From assembly GCA_000695325.1 (NCBI GenBank), contig AVPN01000017.1, forward strand, positions 17,238 to 63,535: a stretch of 46,298 bases of DNA, given 5' to 3'. A program made the translations under genes and the position numbers. Below are positions 33,201 to 43,509 of this stretch, in pieces. The stretch is from Pleurobrachia bachei. Lineage: Eukaryota > Ctenophora > Tentaculata > Cydippida > Pleurobrachiidae. Within the stretch, counting starts at the first letter, position 1, and every line of letters starts with the position of its first letter. A model generated the notes under the pieces. It searched no databases, was not told the origin of the DNA, and saw nothing but the letters and a program-made list of their open reading frames with translations.

Positions 33201-36200
33201 GGTTTATTTTGGTGACATAGACACCTGGTGGTGTGAGGGTTGTACCAGGGTTCCACCAAAGGTTCATGTAATTCAGAAAGAGGATAAATTATGGAGCTGG
33301 ATATCGGTTACGTGATAAATTATTATGGAGCGATCGGAGGAAGCACTTACGAAAGTCCCATCCAGACGTAGTTGAACTTATCATTCCCCTTCACCCCTGG
33401 GTAGTCTCCATTAACTTTATTTGCCACAATCATGTTGTGGTATAATGAGGGTATAACCGCCAGAGTCCAACCAGCAACATCACCGGTGTTCATGGATTCA
33501 CAACTGGCCTGACACTCCGCGAATGTAGACACTACTGCCCCGTTACAGTAGGTGTACTCCAACTCTGTGTAGGTTATGGTGTGTCAGAACTTGACAAGTT
33601 TATTGAGTTACAGAACTACATGCTTCGTTTTTTATATCCCCTAGATGATCTGTACAAACCTCGTCTCTCCACTGCGTTGATGGTATACCCGTTTCCTGAG
33701 GTACAACCGAAGAAGTAGCTCGAACCTCTCTTGTACCGAAGGTAGCCGTCCTCTCCCCAGTCTGACCCATAACTAAAGTGACGGAAGGTTATTAGGCAAT
33801 TAAAAGTGTAGTATCCAGAGTTGCAGGTGATGTCGACTACAGTCCCGTCCGATACTGAGCCAGAGGGGCTTATTGTTCCATTACCAACGGTCATTGCGGA
33901 ACATTCGACAGTACCTACAGAGAGGTAATGATTAGAAGGAGGCAAGTTGTGATTATGGAGATAATTATTGAGGAAATATCTTAGAAAACTATCTTTGAAA
34001 ACTATAGTCCGCAATAAATTGTATCCACATGGTAACTAACCCTGGGTACAAGAAGGTAGATCAGCATCCCAGAGTCCAGCAACACAAGTTAACGTCGCGG
34101 CAGCGCCTGTTCCCACAGTCATTGTGGAGCCAGTATCACAGGAGACAGTGGCCGTTGTACCGAGATACCGAGATGAGTTACTGTAACTAACGTCTCCATA
34201 TTCCACACTACTACTTATATCAAAACACGTAACTGAGGGGGGTGTGGTGAGTTGATATTGGGACCTGATACAGCTACTTGACTAAAAATCTAACGAATAG
34301 AATTCAAATATAAAATTGGTCTAGGATAGGGTTATTAAAGTCTTACGACTCACGCGTCACTAACCACACATGCGTGAGTGGTGACGTGTGATTCGTGAGA
34401 TAAACAACTGATAATATCTATTACTTACTCGGTCTACTACACATCCCTCTCGCTTCATAAGTTTCACTGTTCTTCATTAGCCATTCGCCAGTGTTTTTGT
34501 TAATCATCCCCCAGTTCCCGGTAGAGTAGTAGTCAGAGTGGTTTTTGTATTGATAGGGAGTATACCCATCTGCCCAGACAAAGTCGAACGTTTTGGACTC
34601 GTCCCTGTAGTGAATTGAATAATATAGGTTTATTTTGGTGACATAGACACCTGGTGGTGTGAGGGTTGTACCAGGGTTCCACCAAAGGTTCATGTAATTC
34701 AGAAAGAGGATAAATTATGGAGCTGGATATCGGTTACGTGATAAATTATTATGGAGCGATCGGAGGAAGCACTTACGAAAGTCCCATCCAGACGTAGTTG
34801 AACTTATCATTCCCCTTCACCCCTGGGTAGTCTCCATTAACTTTATTTGCCACTATCATGTTGTGGTATAATGAGGGTATAACCGCCAGAGTCCAACCAG
34901 CAACATCACCGGTGTTCATGGATTCACAACTGGCCTGACACTCCGCGAATGTAGACACTACTGCCCCGTTACAGTAGGTGTACTCCAACTCTGTGTAGGT
35001 TATTGTGTGTCAGAACTTGACAAGTTTATTGAGTTACAGAACTGCATGCTCTCTGTCTTCGTTTTTTATATCCCCTAGATGATCTGTACAAACCTCGTCT
35101 CTCCACTGCGTTGATGGTATACCCGTTTCCTGAGGTACAACCGAAGAAGTAGCTCGAACCTCTCTTGTACCGAAGGTAGCCGTCCTCTCCCCAGTCTGAC
35201 CCATAACTAAAGTGACGGAAGGTTATTAGGCAATTAAAAGCTCTGTCATCTGATTCTGAACTGAGGTCAATTAAAAGTATCTGCCTTCTGAGCTGAAACT
35301 AATTCTAGTTATACCTGTTTCGCACGGTGTAAGAGTCAGCATCGTAGGCAACAAACAGGAGGACATGAGAGTAGGGGTCCGTGGTACAGGTGGTGTCTTC
35401 AAATATTCCTGCAGCAGGGGGGGGGGACATGTGTGAGCTTGTTTAGTTCTTAATTTGTAGAACTCCCTGTCCTGCCCAATACCCTTACTCGCTGGACTCT
35501 GAACTCTGACTTGATACCCAGCCCTCCATGAGACACAGCTACATACAATCAACCTAAAATTAACCTACAATCAACCTACAATCGCCCTACAGTCACCCTA
35601 CACTGTGGAGGACTCATTCTGTAGGTCAATCATGACTACCTCTAGTGTTTGCATTCGGGGGATACCTCCAGGGCGGGCAGCATATACTCTTCTGAAGTCA
35701 TAGGCACGGTACTATAGCCGCTCATCCATATTTTAGTCATGGCATTGTTCGTTCCATCCTCGATGTCAGAGGCAATGGGGCATGCCACATCTGTAAGGAG
35801 TCATGTGATGTACAGGGTTTCTGTTGTATATTGGATCGATTCATATACAGCTCAGCTAGAGTATAGGTCTGTTGTGCACAGTGATGCACGGACGTGATGT
35901 TAACCTTCCTTTTGGATCACCGTGCACAACACAACAGACCTATACTCTAGCTGAGATCTGGCCAGGGCACCATGCATCGGTGCTCCGTAGTTCCCAAAGG
36001 ACCCCTCGTACAACCGGTGTAGTTCCTGTTTAGCATAGTGCAGGGCGTTCTGGTCAAGGATATAACTTTCTTCAGTGTGCAGAACACTCTCGGTTCCTGC
36101 ACGCGATGTATCAATATCTGTATCTTTATCTTTCAGCTTTCCTTACTGATTTTAAACCCTTTTTCACTCCATCTCTTGTACCGAAGCTAAAGCCAACACT

Positions 36201-38274
36201 ATTTATACACAAAATACATGTGATATTTATCGTGTAAATGTAATATTTGGAACGTGCTGGTGTAAATCTGAACCATATGGTTCAGATCATATGATGTTTC
36301 ATCATTATGGAACCCAAGAAAGTTTATTTTGTCTGCAATGCAGGCAATCAATCATGAAAGTGCGTGACTTAGGTTTCGAACTCGAACGGTGTGCGGACTC
36401 TAGAGTGTACAGTGGATATTTCTAAAAGAATCCGTTAGCGCTAGAGTCGCCCACCGTCTCGCACATATGTCACCAGTCACCACCAAGCCAGGAACTCGAG
36501 ACTTACAATTCTTAAGTTCTAAACCTTCTTTACAAAACATTTGTCCCAGCTCGTTCCGTTTGAATGTTATACGTCACATTCCCATATCCTCTGTCGTTAC
36601 TAAATACTGTCGATCCCCGGTTATCTTTATCCCGTCTCTAGCAAGTCCGCCTCCGCAGCCGTCAAAAGTAAAGGTACAGTCGACAAACAGCTGCTCAGAA
36701 AAAGAGACCACCTCTCCAGATATATTCTTCGTTTTTACTTCAAACAGGGCAGTCTGTAAATAAACGAGGTTTGGGATTTGAAGGTTGTAGAGACTGGTGG
36801 GGTCTGCTGTTGGTTCCATTATTCACGCCAGTTATTTATACAACTGGTGTGAATAATGCAGAACCAACAACATTGGTTTGAGATTGAACTATCTTTCTCA
36901 CGATCACATTCGATTGACGATTGTTAACATGTTCTGAGCGTGTTATAAAGGTTTTGCCGCCCTTAAGTTATAGAAATCTAGTTACTTCTAAATGTCTCTC
37001 CATTATGTCTAACAATGAATGGCTCTTTGCATTAACCGCAACCTAACCGCCAATATATTAACGTGCAAAAGAGAAAGGTAACTCTCAGATACCCTTTAAT
37101 TTTCCTGATTGTTGATTTACGAAGTGAAATTTCTCACGTTACGTCGTACTGTGTGGTATAGTAAAACCACCGCTGCAGTTAATAAAGCTGACCATCATTT
37201 TATGTGCATGTGAGATTAGCGAGAACAACTTCCCCTCATGGTACCTGCATGAACCCTGGAATAGTGCCTGGTACTGCAGTACAACATGTACACGTCTTTC
37301 TACTTGAGAGGAATTCCTAGAAACTTTAAACCGGTTAGCCTCAAGGGGATCATCTGATCTAGAGTCGAACTTAGTTAATTTGTCCCCCCCCCCCTCGTAA
37401 TACAAACAGAAGATGAACCACATACATTTTCTTTCTCAGTAAACAATTTCTAGCGCCCACCATCTAACCTAGTAAACATACTCCCTTGTGTCTAGCAGTC
37501 TAGCACCCACCCTCTAACTCAGTAGTACAACACAATGTCTAGTCTAGTACCCACCGTGGGGAAGCTCCAGCAGGAACCACAACTGAGCTGATCTTTAACT
37601 GCATTGAATCCCACTGTCTCTGTCCAGAACGTATTGTTATCGTACGTGGTGCGTCGTGATCGTCCTGGTAGTTTCATTTGACGGGCATCTTTGAGGAAAT
37701 CGGGTGTTTCAGCAGTCGCATTGTTACTGAGAAGTCTTTTTTCAAGGGATTCATACTCCATATTGTTCTGAAAGAGAATGGGTATGTCATTCAATTTTTC
37801 TCGATAATCGACCCATAGAAAATTCGAAGACTGGTCTGTGGCCACAATGTCAACAGATGTCAAGAATTGGTGCGGTTACAGTGTAACTTACCATTTGTTG
37901 GCCACTGATCTAGTGCTTACCATTACTGTGAATCGATTTAGGCTGTCCAAGCTTCCCATTGAGGTTTGTTCCACGCTTTCAACCGACTTCTGGAATCGTA
38001 ACCACCGCTCCCTAAAAAGGGATGCAGATTAGAACAATATATTTTGTAGTCTAGAAGCTCTGTTGATACTTGATAGTGTTCTTAGTCTTATAGTAAGAAC
38101 TTCTTACTATATAATACTCTGACAGTTTTCTTACTTGAGATCCATTGAACCGGTTGTTTGAACGGACCACCGTTTCAAAGTGTTCTGGAAGGCATCTTTG
38201 ACTGAAACTGACAATACCCGAGTCTCAGCAGGAGCAGCAAAAAGGAGGAATAGTACCAAACACGCCAATTTCAT
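29797..38274 (-). CDS. Secreted papain-family protease with C-type lectin, sushi and ephrin-receptor-like modules
   Basis: Minus-strand exons, phases agreeing where checked: 38274-38135 (signal MKLACLVLFLLFAAPAETR), 38011-37921 and 37830-37555 (propeptide, then QLSCGSCWSFPT with catalytic Cys), 36753 to about 36577 (VSFSEQLFVDC, DGCGGG), 36096-35905, 35790 to about 35650, 35408-35315 (PYSHVLLFVAYDADSYTVRN with His), 35206-35094 (splice gives RNSYGSDWGEDGY, keeping the catalytic Asn). The phase then leads straight into 34990-34777 and 34604-34429, a C-type lectin domain (TYCNGAVVSTFAECQASC, FNYVWMGLS|DESKTFDFVWADG, MCSRP). Next come sushi modules (34232-34041, then 32488-32168, 31985-31894, 31761 onward) and Cys-rich GCC2/GCC3-like repeats (31425-31330, CPGGTYNTEDGCATC; 29882-29797, CNKCPGSRTSSAGSDSVSDC). 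The extreme 3' end is unresolved, and two internal tandem duplications complicate the model. Likely secreted or extracellular; the substrate is unknown. Confidence 0.75.
29945..29992. promoter_or_regulatory. Three tandem X-box-like palindromes
   Basis: GTTATCATGGTAAC, GTTGTTATGGTAAC and GTTGTCATGGTAAC lie 17 bases apart and each fits the RFX X-box consensus GTHNYYATRRNAAC. They are repeated in D7 copy B at about 31272-31319. They sit in an intron or 3' region, so a regulatory role is only a possibility. Confidence 0.4.
30309..31597. repeat. Tandem duplication D7, copy B, with exon 15-17 fragment
   Basis: Near-identical to 28985-30270 with a small indel near 30898. On the plus strand it carries a 5'-truncated exon 15, exon 16 and exon 17 (stop near 30981). 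On the minus strand it carries ephrin-receptor-like exons 31425-31330 and a second copy of the 29882-29797 exon. Confidence 0.9.
32395..33806 (-). repeat. Tandem duplication D8, copy A (about 1.42 kb)
   Basis: Duplicate of 33821-35240 (offset 1,426; 1,434 beyond an 8-base indel). It contains second copies of the protease Asn exon (from 33772), both lectin exons (33564-33351, 33178-33003) and the sushi exons (32806-32615, 32488 onward). Copy junctions lie inside a sushi exon. In copy B the sushi exon runs through TCNSGYYT into intron and the Asn exon in frame. In copy A the sushi exon continues to its normal end. Confidence 0.9.
33821..35240 (-). repeat. Tandem duplication D8, copy B
   Basis: Partner of 32395-33806, separated by a 14-base filler. 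This copy is continuous with the upstream papain exons and is therefore the one that joins the catalytic domain to the lectin domain. Confidence 0.9.
35851..35947. mobile_element. Short hairpin element, about 97 bp
   Basis: Arms CTCAGCTAGAGTATAGGTCT and its inverse AGACCTATACTCTAGCTGAG pair over about 38 bases with one small bulge. It lies at the 3' edge of a papain exon of the minus-strand protease gene. The exon reading frame continues through one arm to a GTTAAC donor in the loop (exon end 35905). Confidence 0.75.
36266..36287. repeat. 22-bp perfect palindrome
   Basis: ATCTGAACCAT followed by its exact inverse, in an intron of the protease-lectin gene. It could be a protein-binding site or chance. 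Confidence 0.6.
36805..36868. repeat. Short imperfect inverted repeat in a papain-gene intron
   Basis: GTTGGTTCCATTATTCACGC pairs with GTGAATAATGCAGAACCAAC across a short AT loop (arms about 25 bases). It lies just upstream, on the minus strand, of the acceptor for the exon starting at 36753. Confidence 0.6.
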
Positions 38275-38991
38275 TACTGACCGCGGGGATTTATTCAAAG
38301 TGAGACTGAGAATATATATTCTATATCGAGAATATTTATTCTATAAAATCTTCGAATAGAGTCTGTGTACTGCAACACGTACTATGCAATGATGCTAATA
38401 TAACAAGTAGGGACTTATGATAATATGGAATTGAATCATCTCTTTTTTATATCTCCCTTCCCACGAATTAGAGCTTGTTAAACAGGGGCAGTCCTTAGCC
38501 ACAGCTTGTGATGAGGGAATACAAAGAAGCGATCTGACAAAAGAAACAATGGAAAGACAATGATAGGCAAAAGAAACCGCAGTGGGGATTGGGAATGAAT
38601 GAACTCTATTAGAATGTCACGCCTCCTGCAACAGCAGTTAAGTAGGCAGATTCATTATCAACCTAAACATGTTTTGTTCAAAAGAGGGTCGAACAAGATG
38701 TTTAAGACCGTTAAAAAACTGTTCAAACTGGTGCCGAGTTCACGTACTATTCCAGTGCAGACCACGCACCCCTCTCCTTTCGACGCTGCCAGCTGCATGC
38801 TGACCGCGTGTGTTAGGCGACCACAGCGCCGGATTACGCTGCTTGCCATAACCCCCTAGCTCTTATAGAAATTGTAACTACTAACTACTAACTAGGCTAC
38901 AAAATTTAAATTTATTCGGCTGTTCAAAGTGCCGACAAGGGGCGGGGATGATGATGATAATGCAGCTGGATAAAATTACTAAACTACATGT
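38094..38991. repeat. Tandem duplication D9, copy A (898 bp)
   Basis: Exact head-to-tail pair with 38992-39889; the copies look identical. Each holds the first exon (signal peptide) of the protease-lectin gene plus about 600 bases upstream, hence two candidate promoters and first exons (38274-38135 and 39172-39033). Confidence 0.95.
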
Positions 38992-39889
38992 TAAGAACTT
39001 CTTACTATATAATACTCTGACAGTTTTCTTACTTGAGATCCATTGAACCGGTTGTTTGAACGGACCACCGTTTCAAAGTGTTCTGGAAGGCATCTTTGAC
39101 TGAAACTGACAATACCCGAGTCTCAGCAGGAGCAGCAAAAAGGAGGAATAGTACCAAACACGCCAATTTCATTACTGACCGCGGGGATTTATTCAAAGTG
39201 AGACTGAGAATATATATTCTATATCGAGAATATTTATTCTATAAAATCTTCGAATAGAGTCTGTGTACTGCAACACGTACTATGCAATGATGCTAATATA
39301 ACAAGTAGGGACTTATGATAATATGGAATTGAATCATCTCTTTTTTATATCTCCCTTCCCACGAATTAGAGCTTGTTAAACAGGGGCAGTCCTTAGCCAC
39401 AGCTTGTGATGAGGGAATACAAAGAAGCGATCTGACAAAAGAAACAATGGAAAGACAATGATAGGCAAAAGAAACCGCAGTGGGGATTGGGAATGAATGA
39501 ACTCTATTAGAATGTCACGCCTCCTGCAACAGCAGTTAAGTAGGCAGATTCATTATCAACCTAAACATGTTTTGTTCAAAAGAGGGTCGAACAAGATGTT
39601 TAAGACCGTTAAAAAACTGTTCAAACTGGTGCCGAGTTCACGTACTATTCCAGTGCAGACCACGCACCCCTCTCCTTTCGACGCTGCCAGCTGCATGCTG
39701 ACCGCGTGTGTTAGGCGACCACAGCGCCGGATTACGCTGCTTGCCATAACCCCCTAGCTCTTATAGAAATTGTAACTACTAACTACTAACTAGGCTACAA
39801 AATTTAAATTTATTCGGCTGTTCAAAGTGCCGACAAGGGGCGGGGATGATGATGATAATGCAGCTGGATAAAATTACTAAACTACATGT
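38992..39889. repeat. Tandem duplication D9, copy B
   Basis: Second identical copy. Its first exon (39172-39033, minus) has the same ATG and GTAAGA donor and could splice into the same exon 2 at 38011. Confidence 0.95.
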
Positions 39890-40099
39890 TGTTGGAACTG
39901 TTGAAACTGTCCCAGAGAGTTCTCACAACATAGACACGTGTGTGTTATAAAGCGCCGGGTAGACTGGAATATATCGGATGTGAAACTGCTTGTTGATTGT
40001 ACGCAGTGCAATTCTACAGGACTGATATACAGCTAGAAGTGAGCGGGAGTCGAATCTAGTCACTTATCAGGACTGGCCACCACAAATAGATCCATATCA

Positions 40100-41286
40100 A
40101 TGGGATATTATGTGCTTTTGTGCTGTCTCTGCCGCGTTTTTCACGTTAACTTTATAACGGAGAAGAGGTGAGTTCTTGAATTATTCATACGGTTCGCCGG
40201 TGCGGGAAAGAGCGTCTGATCGGGAGTTCGGGAAAACACACAAAGTGCACGAATGACAATAAAGCGACGCCCGCGTGCTCAGAGAGATATCGCGTCAACT
40301 AGGCGGTCTTGTTGCTCCACGGGCCTTAGCTTCTACCTTGTTTGGGGTTTATCCCCCCATAATTAAGTCATATCAAGAGGGAGTGGGAAGGAGAGTGAGG
40401 GGAGAGAAAAAAGGAGAGGGGAATGATGGGTTAAGAAAAACAATGACGAAAATCGATATAAAACATGTGCTGAACGTATTGGAAAATCAAATAATCAGGC
40501 AGATCATATCGTCAGAAATCTGACGGTCAGAAATCTGACTTATAAATCATGGAATGAGAAATATGATTATATATAGGCCTAGAAATATTCAATAAAGTGA
40601 GACTCGTGTCGGCCGGTAAATTATGTAGGATAATACCAAAAAGTGCAACTCATTCGTCAACAAAACCGCAACAGTCACGGATTCAGTTATACAGCAGCTA
40701 GGTTTTGTTATTCTAGGTGCATGTCTTTAGTTTCAGAACAAATGCCATTGTGGCATTATGTCCATGACGTATATTATTGGCTCGGAGAAGGGTTGCTCCA
40801 ATAAATCTTTCTCGTGCACCAAGGACATATTATGTCATGTTCGGAATGGACATGCGTAGTTACATAAACATAGTTTCATGGAACAAGAATTGGTAATTGG
40901 TATGCAGTTTCGATCACAAAACATTGCGTGACTGGGATTCAGTGGGTTGTGCCGGTACCAATCATCAATTCACCCAGCTCCTCATTGCCTAGCTATACTC
41001 TGCTTCACGTGCCCAAAATGTAAATGAGGGTTAGAACATAACAAGCTACTCGAAGTATGTCGCATTTTAGTTATTCAGTTGTCTAGTTCATAATGTCCTG
41101 TACCATTCATTGAAAATTTCTGTACCAATAACTCTTTTCTATTTCAGGCTCGAAAGGTGGATTCCCCCATTCACAGGAAATGGGGAGTATCAGTGCTGTG
41201 GTTACCAGACGGGGAGAGTAGAGAACCACGATGTACCCCTGCTTCTGGTTGTGCTAGTGAGAGATCAACGCCCAATTTCTATGTAG
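40100..41286 (+). CDS. Small secreted Ig-like fragment (tentative)
   Basis: Two exons, 40100-40167 and 41148-41286, join in phase 2 at good GTGAGT/TTTCAG sites. The first encodes a signal-like start (MGYYVLLCCLCRVFHVNF). The second contains GNGEYQCCGYQTG and VPLLLVVLV, reminiscent of the YxC end of an immunoglobulin domain, and stops at TAG 41284-41286. With 68 residues it is too short for a whole Ig domain, so an exon is missing or it is a fragment. A GTGAGA site after GTGCTA may be a donor to further exons. The intron 40168-41147 holds nothing I recognise. Confidence 0.4.
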
Positions 41287-41691
41287 AATCCCCCAGTAAG
41301 TTTTACAGCTAGTATAATCAGTGGATATCATTTTCCGTTCTTCAAGAAAGAGTCAAATGAAGACCTGAATGAACTCAATCACACAAACTTTGTTGTGTGG
41401 CTCACTCCGTAATTCATTTTATAGCATGGCACGCTCTGTGAGGGCTCGGTCAGTTTTTCAGGCCTATGTTAACTCTATCTTAGATCGATCGTGGCCAATA
41501 ACAGCGGCCATACACCTGGCCCCCTCATTGACTCTTTCTTCAAAACAGAAGCTATTCACGACCACACCTTTCTCGCGAAAACTCTGGAACTTCAAGTGGA
41601 AGTTGATATTGTCTTTTGGCCTAGTAGTCTATTGTACGTGACCATCTGGCGTCTTCTCAACTACTTCTCGGCCTTTTTATACTGTCAGGCC

Positions 41692-41715
41692 AGTGCTCTG
41701 ACAGGCCTTTTATTG
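41692..41715. repeat. Dispersed CTGTCAG...CTGACAG mini-hairpin
   Basis: CTGTCAGGCCAGTGCTCTGACAGG. Similar units occur at 2941-2960, 27777-27797, 30214-30236, 31541-31563 and 43884-43907, in both orientations. Confidence 0.7.
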
Positions 41716-41888
41716 GGCCTTTAATCTCTAATCATATGTCACCTACTGTACCACTTCCAGCTGACTGCATCAAGAGCCAATCGAATCTAAGTTATCATGA
41801 TATCAGCATCCCATGATAACCCTCCACCTCCTCTCTCCCTCTTCTCTCTCTCCCTCTTCTCCCTCTATAATTCTCCTCCTCTCTCCAG

Positions 41889-41968
41889 GAATGCGGGTTG
41901 TTCAGGGTGGAGCAGAGTTTTCTGAAGACGAGGAAGACGAAGAAGAGGGAAGTGAGGCAGAGAACTGA
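41889..41968 (+). CDS. Acidic terminal exon, copy A
   Basis: After a pyrimidine-rich CTCTCCAG acceptor the frame encodes GMRVVQGGAEFSEDEEDEEE, then GSEAEN and a stop. It looks like the last exon of a gene with incoming phase 1. The upstream exons are not identified, and the Ig-like exon ending near 41256 is not in a matching phase. The identical peptide is encoded at 44063-44142. Confidence 0.45.
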
Positions 41969-42588
41969 ATAGTGTGAACTTTGTGGGGTTATTGAATGTG
42001 AACACGGGACATAATAAGATGATGTTCTCGAATACTGTAGAGAGCCCGGGAGACACTGTTAGATTGGAGAATAAGAGAACTGAGGGCACGCCAGACAGTT
42101 GCGGTACTTCGGCAAATATATCGCCAGAATGAATATTTAAGATTTGATAGCAATTGTCATTTTCACAATCAAAAAGTTAAGGTGATTATTCGTTTCTGTG
42201 CAAATACATAAAATGTATAGCCAAGGAATACATTTTGTGTACAAATGGCGCGCGCCACATGGTTCAGTGTTTATACAAGGTGGCCCATAAATTATGAGCG
42301 TGGGGGACGAGCCATACCACCGAAACGGTGATAGTTGTGCAAAAACAAATTATGGGAACATGCTGGAACAATTCCTTGGTAACTTTTTGCAATTTATGAA
42401 CTTTTTATTCAAAAGTTCATTTTCCATTCATGAACTATTTGCACGTTCATTAACGCATCAAGGACTCTAATTTACCGAGAGTGAGCCATTTTGTTTGGGT
42501 TGAATTTATCTTTCAAATGAGCACATCAAAAATAAAATTGGAGCACGAGGTCACATGGCAGTTGAGAAAATGCACATGCATGATTTTG

Positions 42589-43508
42589 GCTCTTCCTGCG
42601 ACTTTCAATGAGCTGTATCACGGCTACTTATGGTTCAACCTTTTTAAAAGTTTGGGTGAACATTGGTTAGGCAAAGACCTTTGCTCACGAGAAAAATCAA
42701 GGTCAAAACTCAAAGTTCATTTTTGAGTTTTGGTAGTTCATTCCATTCATTCATGAACCAACATCCCTAAGCTGATGAAAAGTGATGGGTTTTGTTTGGC
42801 CCATACCCTGCAATGATAGTGAGGTGTAAAAACACGTTTACGGGCTAGTTAGTGGGTGTCATGTGATCATTAGGATATCTGACACCTCTTCTGAGCCATA
42901 ACTGAGGGTTTCTCTCAAACTGAGGCATGTGATTTGGGTTTTCTGTGATTGGTATCGTGCAGCAATGTTGAGGGATCTCATAACACCTCAAATTTGATTA
43001 TTAGTACAATTTAACGAGTTAAATTTTGATCGAGAAGATTAAAACAGACGTCAAAATGAACTAAACAAACACTTTCGATCAAAAATCGACTCATTAAATT
43101 GAACTAATAATCATTTTGAGGTGCTATGAGATCACTTAACATTGCTGCACGATACCAGTCACAGATAACCCAAATCGCACGCTTGAATTTGAGAAAATCC
43201 CTTAATTATGGCTCATAAGAGGTGTCAGATATCATCATGATCACATGACACCCACTAACTAGCCCGTAAACGTGTTTTTACACCTCACTATCATTGCAGG
43301 GTATGGGCCAAACAAAACCCATCACTTTTCATCAGCTTAGGGATGTTGGTTCATGAATGAATGGAATGAACTACCAAAACTCAAAAATGAACTTTGAGTT
43401 TTGACCTTGATTTTTCTTGTGAGCAAAGGTCTTTGCCTAACCAATGTTCACCCAAACTTTTAAAAAGATTGAACCAAAAGTAGCCGTGATACAGCTGATT
43501 GAAAGTCG
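42589..43508. mobile_element. Large palindrome, about 920 bp
   Basis: Left arm from GCGACTTTCAATGAGCTGTA and right arm ending in the inverse of GCGACTTTCAATCAGCTGTA are about 90% identical over about 430 bases. A centre of about 50-60 bases lies near 43030-43080. The right arm is cut off by D10 copy B at 43510, so the original element was probably longer, extending left toward 42275. It encodes no protein. It is likely a long-inverted-repeat non-autonomous DNA element. Confidence 0.8.
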
Positions 43509-43509
43509 C

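Larger units (their letters stand above)
41319..42274. repeat. Direct duplication D10, copy A (about 0.95 kb)
   Basis: Partner of 43510-44455. The copies differ at several positions and small indels. They flank a spacer and a 0.9-kb palindrome. Confidence 0.9.

Noticed and set aside
33616-34014. A papain fragment reading HFSYGSDWGEDGY, seeming to lack the catalytic Asn
   Set aside because: The bases before YGSDWG are intron. With the proper splice at 35315/35206 the sequence is RNSYG, so the Asn is kept.
38599-38859. 86-residue plus-strand ORF, identical at 39497-39757
   Set aside because: Conserved only because the 898-base block is duplicated. It lies in the upstream region of the protease-lectin gene and has no recognisable features.
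41369-41641. 90-residue plus ORF MNSITQTLLC... in D10 copy A
   Set aside because: The frame is disrupted by an indel in D10 copy B near 43650 and shows no domain, so it is probably non-coding.
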